Shown: in pieces, positions 41,862 through 47,703 of the stretch
Position numbering within the stretch: the first letter of the stretch is position 1
Layout: each line of letters opens with the position of its first letter
Assembly: GCA_014238335.1 (NCBI GenBank)
Contig: JABABI010000053.1
Span: 1-47,703 of the forward strand
Length of the DNA stretch: 47,703 bases
Direction: 5' to 3'
Source of the DNA: Fuerstiella sp.
GTDB taxonomy: Bacteria > Planctomycetota > Planctomycetia > Planctomycetales > Planctomycetaceae
The notes under the pieces: generated by a model
Told to the model about the DNA's origin: nothing
Databases searched by the model: none
The model's input: only the letters and a program-made list of their open reading frames with translations
Position numbers and translations under genes: made by a program

Positions 41862-44567
41862 CTATTTCTCCGGACCAGATCCATTCGAGCCATCGAAATA
41901 GATACCGTCCACGTTGACATCTTTGGGGGTGCGCGGGTCGCCGTTCAGGCCGAAATAGACGATGCGGCAGTTATTGCCTTTGCTCAGCTCGTTTCGTTTC
42001 TCACTGATTCGAACGGTTAAGGTGTGTTCCTTTTCCGGGGCGAGTCCTTCACGCAGGATATAGATCCGGTTCAGGTGCAGTCTGAAGCTGTTCTTGGCAA
42101 CAAATAAATCCTGTTTCACCCAAGCTGAGCCATCGACGCTGTGTTCGATGATACCGGCCTTGGGTCCGGCGATTACCTGGATGGCTACAGCAGAACCTTT
42201 GAAGGTGATGTCAAAGCTGTCGCCCGGATTATGTCCAATCAACTGTGGCCGCTCGTTCCAACCCGTTCGCACCTTTCCGCCTTCTGCTGCCGCATCGTAG
42301 TCGGTCTGTACGGCAAACCCGTTCAGTTTTTTGGCGATTCGCGGCGCAAACAGTTTGCCTTCGCTATAGGAGGCCGGATCAAGTTTCTCAGGGATCGCAT
42401 GAGCAACGACCGGACGGGGCTTTTCCGACCATGCTTCATCGAGCAGCCGCTCGATGCTGTCCGCATAGAGTTGCTGTCCGAACTCAGATGGGTGCACCCC
42501 CTTGATGTCGTCTTTCCAAGTAAACTCTCCGCGCCTGATGCGCTCGTAAATCTCTTCGGTGATATCAAGCGTCGGCACCCCATAGTGTTCGGCCACTTTA
42601 TCGAAAATCTGAATCACCTCGGGCGTCTTCCCGTTCTCGTAATCTTCGAGCTTATCCGGGCAGGCAAAATGCATCATGACGATGTCCATGTCAGGGTTGG
42701 CCCGCCGCGCTCGCCGTACAATGCCTTCCATGCCACGAACCGTTTGGTCGGCCGTACGTCCAATGGCAACGTCGTTTACCGCAGCTTCTTCGAACAGCAG
42801 ATCGACTTTTCCCTTTTGAATGACGTCCCGATCCATTCGAAACGAGCCATACATCGTTCCGGTTGAACCGACTCCGGCGAGTATGAAATTGAACTCTGTC
42901 GACGGGAAACGCCGTTTGAGGTTTTCCATCACCTTCTTTCGCCAGGGCATTCCAGTAATGGAGCCACCGACAAAGGCGACCGTGCCGCGTCCGGTTGTCT
43001 CGAAGATGTACTGCGAATTCTTCAACCCATCGTGCAATTCGAACCAGTTCTGTTGCAGCCGTCCGGTGTATTTCTGCCAGGGGTACGAAGCGGATTCTGT
43101 TTTCTTCGGTTTCGCAGTCGAGGCTGTTTCCTTTTTGGGTTTGCTCTTTCGCTCTTTAGGCTTATTTGGCTGTGGGCTTTCCGTCCTGGCCTTCCGTTTT
43201 GACGGCGCCGCCGGTCGCGGCAGCGGCGGCAGGGATTTGTCCCAGGCCGTGATGGACTTGAGCATGCTCGCCGCCTGCTCGGGGTGCGTGGCGATGACGT
43301 TCGTTGTTTCGTTCGGGTCTTTCACCAGGTTGTAGAGCTCGTCGCCATCACGCCGGTTCACATGGTATTTCCATTCGCCGTGCAGGGCCGTCGGATACTG
43401 CTTCTTCCAGTAGAGAAGGCGTTCCGGATTCTGACCCTTTCCCAGCCAGATGTCGAAGACATTCAGCCCCTCAAACTTGTCCCTGTCGTAAGACGTTCCG
43501 GTCAGGTGGCACACCGTCGGCAGGAAGTCCAGGCCGGAAAGAACACTGGTGTCGTTGACGGCATCGACAGGCACCTTGCCCGGCCAACGGACGATGAAGG
43601 GAATGCGCACTCCGCCTTCATACATCTCATGCTTCCCGCCGCGAAGTCCCTGCGGCCAACCCATCATGTTCGCACGAGTCGTGTCGCCGGCCTGGTTGCC
43701 TTTCAGTGTGTTGAGCGTATTCCTCGCGGGGCCCTGATCGCTGGTAAAGACGACGATCGTGTTCTCCGAAAGCCCCAGCTGATCCAGCTTCTTCAACAAC
43801 CGGCCGATCGCTGCGTCCAGGCTCCAGACGTCGGCGAGGTAGTTCCTCATGCAGGCATTGACACTCAGTCCCCATTCGTCCCGACAGATGTCGAACTTGT
43901 TGGTCTTCATGTAGGGGCCGAAGAGGGACTCATCGACTTTCAGGTCTCTGAATTTCTCGGCAAAGACGGTATCCGATGGAATACTAAAGTGCGAAATGTG
44001 AGCCCACACATTGACATAGAATGGCTCGTCCTTGTGACGCTGGATGAAGTCAATGGCAGCCTCGAACGTATTGTCGTCACGCCCCTTCGAGCGGTCCTTC
44101 AGGCTGCCGAGAACTTTCACTTCATCAATGCCATAGTCAGGCGCCGGTGGATTCTTCTCTGATGCAGTCGGTCCGCTGGCTCCGGGGCCGATGTGCCACT
44201 TGCCGAAATGCCCGGTGGCGTATCCGTTGTCGCTGAGCAACTGCGTGATTGTCGCGCGACCATCAAACCCAAAGTCACCGATCCGACGCACGAAGCTGCG
44301 AGGATGCCGGCTGGTCATGAAGCCGGTTCTGCTGGGCTGACAAGTCACTCCCGTAGCGTAGAACCGGTTAAACCGCGTCCCGCTTTTGGCGAGGCCGTCG
44401 ATATTGGGCGTTTTCGCATAGGGATGGCCGTAGCAACCGAGATCACCGTAGCCAAGATCATCAGCGAGGATGAAAACGATGTTCGGTTTTTCCTGAGCGT
44501 CAGCGAAGGATGCCGACTTCAGAAGTATCAGTAACAATAGGCTGAGGATGCTGAATGTTCTTTTCAT
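41862..44567 (-). CDS. Two-enzyme fusion: type I sulfatase + SGNH/GDSL hydrolase
   Basis: 901 residues with a signal peptide (FSILSLLLLILLKSASFADA). Residues about 25-455 are a full sulfatase: NIVFILADDLGYGDLGCYGH, GVTCQPSRTGFMTSRHPRSF (formylglycine Cys in CQPSR), GKWHIGPG, VFTSDQGPARNT, EGGVRIPFIVRWPGKV, DELYNLVKDPNETTNV. A Lys/Pro-rich linker follows (about 460-500, KPKERKSKPKKE). Residues about 510-720 are an SGNH hydrolase: VAFVGGSITGMPW (nucleophile Ser block), LAGVGSTGTMYG, FEEAAVND, and GVHPSEFGQQLYADSI with the Asp/His dyad block. The last about 170 residues form a beta-rich domain. The two activities would remove sulfate and an acyl group, probably from the same decorated polysaccharide. 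Exported. Confidence 0.9.
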   Translation of the reverse strand: MKRTFSILSLLLLILLKSASFADAQEKPNIVFILADDLGYGDLGCYGHPYAKTPNIDGLAKSGTRFNRFYATGVTCQPSRTGFMTSRHPRSFVRRIGDFGFDGRATITQLLSDNGYATGHFGKWHIGPGASGPTASEKNPPAPDYGIDEVKVLGSLKDRSKGRDDNTFEAAIDFIQRHKDEPFYVNVWAHISHFSIPSDTVFAEKFRDLKVDESLFGPYMKTNKFDICRDEWGLSVNACMRNYLADVWSLDAAIGRLLKKLDQLGLSENTIVVFTSDQGPARNTLNTLKGNQAGDTTRANMMGWPQGLRGGKHEMYEGGVRIPFIVRWPGKVPVDAVNDTSVLSGLDFLPTVCHLTGTSYDRDKFEGLNVFDIWLGKGQNPERLLYWKKQYPTALHGEWKYHVNRRDGDELYNLVKDPNETTNVIATHPEQAASMLKSITAWDKSLPPLPRPAAPSKRKARTESPQPNKPKERKSKPKKETASTAKPKKTESASYPWQKYTGRLQQNWFELHDGLKNSQYIFETTGRGTVAFVGGSITGMPWRKKVMENLKRRFPSTEFNFILAGVGSTGTMYGSFRMDRDVIQKGKVDLLFEEAAVNDVAIGRTADQTVRGMEGIVRRARRANPDMDIVMMHFACPDKLEDYENGKTPEVIQIFDKVAEHYGVPTLDITEEIYERIRRGEFTWKDDIKGVHPSEFGQQLYADSIERLLDEAWSEKPRPVVAHAIPEKLDPASYSEGKLFAPRIAKKLNGFAVQTDYDAAAEGGKVRTGWNERPQLIGHNPGDSFDITFKGSAVAIQVIAGPKAGIIEHSVDGSAWVKQDLFVAKNSFRLHLNRIYILREGLAPEKEHTLTVRISEKRNELSKGNNCRIVYFGLNGDPRTPKDVNVDGIYFDGSNGSGPEK

Positions 44568-44606
44568 GGTTTCTGTCGCTGTGCGATTTAGCGGACTGCA
44601 GGAAGT

Positions 44607-45128
44607 CTAGTTTTTAATGACGGTCAATTTTTTCGTTTCGAGAGTACCCCATATGTGGCCGACACCGCATTTGATGACTTTGTTCCGCAGACTGGCGTCC
44701 TCAACGGTGAAGGTCACATCATCAACACGAATGGTCGCCACATCGTCGTCAAAGGTGACGCTTGTTTTATGCCACACCCCCACTTTCGCGTGGTGCTTTT
44801 TTGTCGTTACCGTGGCCTTCTTCTTGTTGGATCCACTTATGCTTTCGTAAGTGACAAAGCTGATTACATCGGTTTTCGCAGTGTCCTTGGTTGGCCTGCC
44901 GTTGATAAACACTTTAAAGAGGTGCGTAGGCTTACCATTGTCTTCAGTCTCGAAAACAAGGTTCATCTTCTGAGGTGAGTCTCGTTTCCACGAAAGTGAA
45001 AACGTCCCGCTGGTGAAAGGCACGTGGTAAAACGTTATCGGGCCATGTTTCTTGTGAGCGTTGGCGAAGGAAGCTGCGGCCAGAAATGTGAGCGAGAATG
45101 AGCGAAGGATGCCCAATGCTATTTTCAT
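44607..45128 (-). CDS. Small secreted concanavalin/DUF1080-like protein
   Basis: ATG at 45128 is chosen because it begins a signal peptide (MKIALGILRSFSLTFLAAAS); the open frame extends to 45254 without a signal. The mature part is about 150 residues of beta-rich sequence (PITFYHVPFTSGTFSLSWKR, NLVFETEDNGKPTHLFKVFI, WHKTSVTFDDDVATIRVDDV, IKCGVGHIWGTLETKKLTVI) with the layout of a LamG/DUF1080-like jelly roll. No catalytic residues can be named. It lies just upstream of the sulfatase-SGNH gene on the same strand, so it is probably cotranscribed and may bind the same polysaccharide. Confidence 0.7.
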   Translation of the reverse strand: MKIALGILRSFSLTFLAAASFANAHKKHGPITFYHVPFTSGTFSLSWKRDSPQKMNLVFETEDNGKPTHLFKVFINGRPTKDTAKTDVISFVTYESISGSNKKKATVTTKKHHAKVGVWHKTSVTFDDDVATIRVDDVTFTVEDASLRNKVIKCGVGHIWGTLETKKLTVIKN

Positions 45129-45280
45129 ACTATTTGTCCAATTGAATTGTTTTCCGTTCCACTTCGATTTCGCCATTTGTCGGAACCGGAAGGGCAACGC
45201 CGCGTGACTGTTAACCGAGCTGCCGAGACCGAAGAACCCCCGTGGCGGTTTCAATCCGAACCGCGGGTTCGTGGAGATAG

Positions 45281-45523
45281 GTGCCTTTTCGTACCAAAAG
45301 GTTACGTCGATTGCCGTACGTCGAAATGTTCAAGTGGAACTCAATTTCGGACCAAACTCGGGCGGAATCGCAGTCAGCAGCGCCGAAGCGCGATCGCATG
45401 CGTTTAGCCTTCTACTATCAGTCGCTTCTTGACTTCGGCGAGGTCAGCACGCGGGCTGAATTGGCCAGGTTTCTCGGCGTAAGCCGCGCGCGTGTGGCCC
45501 AAGTTCTGAAACGCCTGAATTAG
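45281..45523 (+). CDS. Small helix-turn-helix protein
   Basis: About 80 codons from GTG 45281, directly after an in-frame TAG. The start VPFRTKRLRRLPYVEMF and the end YQSLLDFGEVSTRAELARFL-GVSRARVAQVLKRL are typical of a small planctomycete HTH protein group (consensus ADLARRLGVSRARVTQVL). This tail is also found at the end of some site-specific recombinases. It is on the opposite strand to its neighbours. It may be an intact small DNA-binding protein or the remnant of a larger gene; a ribosome binding site is not obvious. Confidence 0.5.
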   Translation: MPFRTKRLRRLPYVEMFKWNSISDQTRAESQSAAPKRDRMRLAFYYQSLLDFGEVSTRAELARFLGVSRARVAQVLKRLN

Positions 45524-45620
45524 CGTAGCAACAGCACCGCGTTCCGCGGGTTCTTGTTGAGGACGGATATCAGGCTCGTGGATAGTGCCGTTTTCGTATC
45601 TGGTAAGAATCCAGATTTGG

Positions 45621-46313
45621 TCACTCTTCGCATTTCCAGAGACGGACTGAGTCAAAGACGATCCGACAATTTGGACCGCCCTTGAACGTAAACCTCGGCC
45701 CGAGTTTGTCCTTCTCGTTGATGATGGTTACCGCTTTGTGTTTGTACGTCTTGCTGTAACCGTTGACCCCAATGGTTATCTCACCCTTCCTGTACTCGAT
45801 GACCAGGTCGATCCATTCGCCGAGCTTCATTTCTGACTTGGGCTCGGCAAACGTAGGGCCATCCGGCAGTTTGATCCGATGCCCGCTTCCTTCCAAGTAG
45901 TTGAAGGCGATCATGTGGTGGCCGATCTGAAGAACGGGCCTGCCGGGTGAGAGTTTGTCCGTCTCGAACCTGTAACGCATGTGACAGACAAACGCTTCCG
46001 GGATCCGATTGAGGTGGACGACCGGTTCCAGCCCGAGATGATGATCGCGTTTGAGCACTTTCATCGCCTCTTCTTTCGATTTGAACCGTGCAGTCACAAC
46101 CAGCTTCCCGTCCTTGATTTGCCTGTCTTTCTTCGGGGCACCCCATCGTTCTCTGTTGTATTCCCCGTCGAAGTCGTCCGAGTAGATGAGTGTGGCTTTC
46201 TCAAATTGCTGAGACTTAAACACGGGCGGATCGGCGGCACATACATCGAACACGCAAAGACATAGAAGTGCATTGCAGAGGATTGCTGCGCATGTGTTGG
46301 TCATGTAATTCAT
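45621..46313 (-). CDS. Secreted lectin-fold (DUF1080/concanavalin-like) protein
   Basis: ATG at 46313 (or 46304) begins a signal sequence rich in Cys (TNTCAAILCNALLCLCVFDV-CAADPP). The open frame extends to 46409 but without a signal. The mature protein shows a family pattern ATLIYSDDFDGEYNRERWG, IKDGKLVVTARFKSKEEA, FVCHMRYRFETDKLSPGRPV, KLGEWIDLVIEYRKGEITIG, and a final strand RIVFDSVRLWKC, that is, a concanavalin/DUF1080-like jelly roll of about 210 residues. Probably binds or cleaves a glycan outside the cytoplasm. It lies on the same strand as, and upstream of, the small secreted protein and sulfatase genes. Confidence 0.72.
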   Translation of the reverse strand: MNYMTNTCAAILCNALLCLCVFDVCAADPPVFKSQQFEKATLIYSDDFDGEYNRERWGAPKKDRQIKDGKLVVTARFKSKEEAMKVLKRDHHLGLEPVVHLNRIPEAFVCHMRYRFETDKLSPGRPVLQIGHHMIAFNYLEGSGHRIKLPDGPTFAEPKSEMKLGEWIDLVIEYRKGEITIGVNGYSKTYKHKAVTIINEKDKLGPRFTFKGGPNCRIVFDSVRLWKCEE

Positions 46314-46535
46314 GGCTGAGGTCTCTTGGTAAATTAAGGTTGAAAGAGGGATTGTTGTTGCCCGGCGCTGAGAGTCAGGCAGCCGATCACTTCGTAAGGC
46401 ATGCTTCATTCAGCACTAGCGTGAGTCGGGCCGATACAATCTCCAAGTGAACGCCTGCCGGATTTTTGTGATACAGGTTACCACCGTTTGGTTGCTCGTT
46501 GCCGCACAACAAAGCGACGAAACACGACTCGTTAT

Positions 46536-47703
46536 TCACGCCAACCTTTTTCGGCTTACAACGAATTTCTCATCGTATTCATAACCCAATCCCGGTTTGC
46601 CGGAAGGCACGAAGTAGTAGCCATCGATTTTGATCGGTTCTTTGAAAAACTGATTCTTGTTGAGACCCTTGGGTCCGGACGGACTTTCACGCAACGAATT
46701 TGCTTCGAGAATCAATACGTTGGGTGTGGCCATGCAAAGGTTGGCCATTGCCACCCAGCATAAAGGTCCATACGAAAAGAAATGCGGCGCAATCTGCACG
46801 CCTCGTATTTCGGCCAGGGCTGCGATCTTGCGTGCTTCGGTCAGCCCTCCGACGTTGGGCGGTGGCAGATTGAGAACGGATGCGGCACGCTTATCGATCA
46901 GACGGGTAAAGTCTTCCAGACCCTGAAGGTTTTCTCCTGTCGCAACGGGGACAGTGGTGGCAGCAGCCACTTTCGCCATTTCATCCATGCTACTGGTTGG
47001 CGCCACCGGCTCTTCTATCCAGAAAAGGTCATACTGTTCGAGCCGTTTGCAGGTCGCGATTGCCCCGTCGGCAGAGCATTGACCGTGGCCGCCGTGGATC
47101 AGGTCCAGCTTGTCGCCCGCCCCTTCGCGAAGGCAACGGAAAACCATTTCGTTAAACGCGATGTTCTCTTCGGTCGGCATTTTCCCGCCGCCCTCGTCGA
47201 TATCATCCTCCCAGGCTTTCTTGTCGCTAAATCTTTCGAAATTTAACCATGGATCTGTCTTCACGGCCGCACCGGGATCTTGGGCGAATTTTCGACCCAG
47301 GGCGCGCCAGGCGTCTTCAAGAAACAGTTTGTCTCGGCTCGGTTTGTTGTAGCGGTAGATCCTGATTCGGTCGCGCACCGGACCGCCGAGCAGTTCGTAG
47401 ACGGGCTTACCAGTTTCCCTGCCGAGCAGGTCCCAGAGGGCATAATCCACGGCAGTGCGATGCGAACAAAGGACACCGGCCTGCCGCATCTTTGACCAGA
47501 TGGCTTCCACGGCAAAGGGATTGGCACCGATCAGATGATCTTTGGCGACACCGCCTAGGGCCGGTGCGTAGTCGATGTCCGGAAAATCTGCGAATCCAGC
47601 TGCTCCTGTGCTTGAGATGACTTTCAGTACGCGCCGCTGCTCGCGGTTGCGTTGCAACACGAGTAATTCCAGTGCTTCAATGCGGCTGTCCGAGGAAGCT
47701 GCA
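46536..47703 (-). CDS. Enolase-superfamily (mandelate racemase/galactonate dehydratase-like) protein, N-terminus cut by window
   Basis: The frame is open to the window edge (SRIEALELLVLQRNREQR upstream of GTG 47660), so the true start lies just outside. The capping domain is seen in AVDYALWDLLGRETGKPVYE followed by LLGGPVRD. The barrel shows VKTDPWLNF (strand 2), DLIHGGHGQCS (strand 3), LFWIEEPVAP (Glu ligand), VPVATGENL (Glu ligand), NVGGLTEARKIAALAE and VQIAPHFFSYGP (catalytic His). It ends in PSGKPGLGYEYDE. The pattern is closest to galactonate dehydratase-like enzymes, which remove water from sugar acids. In those enzymes strand 3 carries an Asp or Glu metal ligand two residues before HG; here that position reads Gly. 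It would act in the cytoplasm on sugars released from polysaccharide. Confidence 0.85.
   Translation of the reverse strand, partial: AASSDSRIEALELLVLQRNREQRRVLKVISSTGAAGFADFPDIDYAPALGGVAKDHLIGANPFAVEAIWSKMRQAGVLCSHRTAVDYALWDLLGRETGKPVYELLGGPVRDRIRIYRYNKPSRDKLFLEDAWRALGRKFAQDPGAAVKTDPWLNFERFSDKKAWEDDIDEGGGKMPTEENIAFNEMVFRCLREGAGDKLDLIHGGHGQCSADGAIATCKRLEQYDLFWIEEPVAPTSSMDEMAKVAAATTVPVATGENLQGLEDFTRLIDKRAASVLNLPPPNVGGLTEARKIAALAEIRGVQIAPHFFSYGPLCWVAMANLCMATPNVLILEANSLRESPSGPKGLNKNQFFKEPIKIDGYYFVPSGKPGLGYEYDEKFVVSRKRLA

Noticed and set aside
1..47703. CRISPR arrays, tRNA or rRNA genes, complete insertion sequences, phage genes
   Set aside because: I looked for regularly spaced repeats, tRNA-like cloverleafs and transposase motifs on both strands and found none I could support.

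Overview
The window comes from a planctomycete, and its gene content suggests a free-living polysaccharide degrader. The basis is the dense set of families largely confined to Planctomycetes and related PVC bacteria: PSCyt1/PSD cytochrome proteins (DUF1592/1588/1585/1587/1595 and DUF1549/1553), their DUF1552 and DUF1501 partners, the Pirellula/Verrucomicrobium-type heme domain, many type I sulfatases, DUF1080-like proteins, and an ECF sigma factor of the Rhodopirellula/Verrucomicrobium type. I cannot name a species. All assignments were made by reading translations by eye; no search was run.

Layout. (1) 1-13458, plus strand: a HEAT/heme protein cut by the window edge; a malectin-containing PSD cytochrome with a DUF1552 partner; an internally deleted sulfatase fused to HEAT and DUF1080 domains; and a LamG-containing PSD cytochrome with a second DUF1552 partner. 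Several genes are joined by ATGA overlaps. (2) 13653-19053, plus strand: an IclR regulator behind a perfect inverted repeat, coupled to a DUF1549/LamG/DUF1553 cytochrome and a DUF1501 protein. (3) 19172-30193, minus strand: an ECF sigma factor, a membrane anti-sigma-like protein with two ankyrin modules, a beta-propeller/cytochrome/ankyrin protein, an ankyrin lipoprotein and an acyltransferase with an ankyrin domain in one loop. It ends in a frameshifted PQQ/cytochrome pseudogene whose 3' end stops at a short repeat-like element. (4) 30474-32380: a ROK kinase remnant and an intact sulfatase. (5) 32892-36301, minus strand: a compact putative isonitrile locus with a TetR-isonitrile synthase fusion, a PvcB-like Fe/2-oxoglutarate oxygenase and a UbiA-type prenyltransferase. 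(6) 36.4-41.9 kb: a gene graveyard with LRR, aldolase and sulfatase remnants and hairpins, but also a small secreted protein and an intact esterase. (7) 41862-47703: a sulfatase-SGNH hydrolase fusion, two small secreted lectin-fold proteins, a small HTH protein and an enolase-superfamily dehydratase cut by the window edge.

How it fits together. Regions 1, 2, 4 and 7 look like periplasmic or surface machinery for handling sulfated or esterified glycans: sulfatases and esterases, carbohydrate-binding-like beta-sandwiches, heme proteins and a sugar-acid dehydratase. The two most unusual systems are the ankyrin locus, in which every ankyrin domain appears to lie outside the cytoplasm and all share a C-terminal cap-like motif, and the isonitrile locus, which combines a regulator-enzyme fusion with a membrane prenyltransferase.
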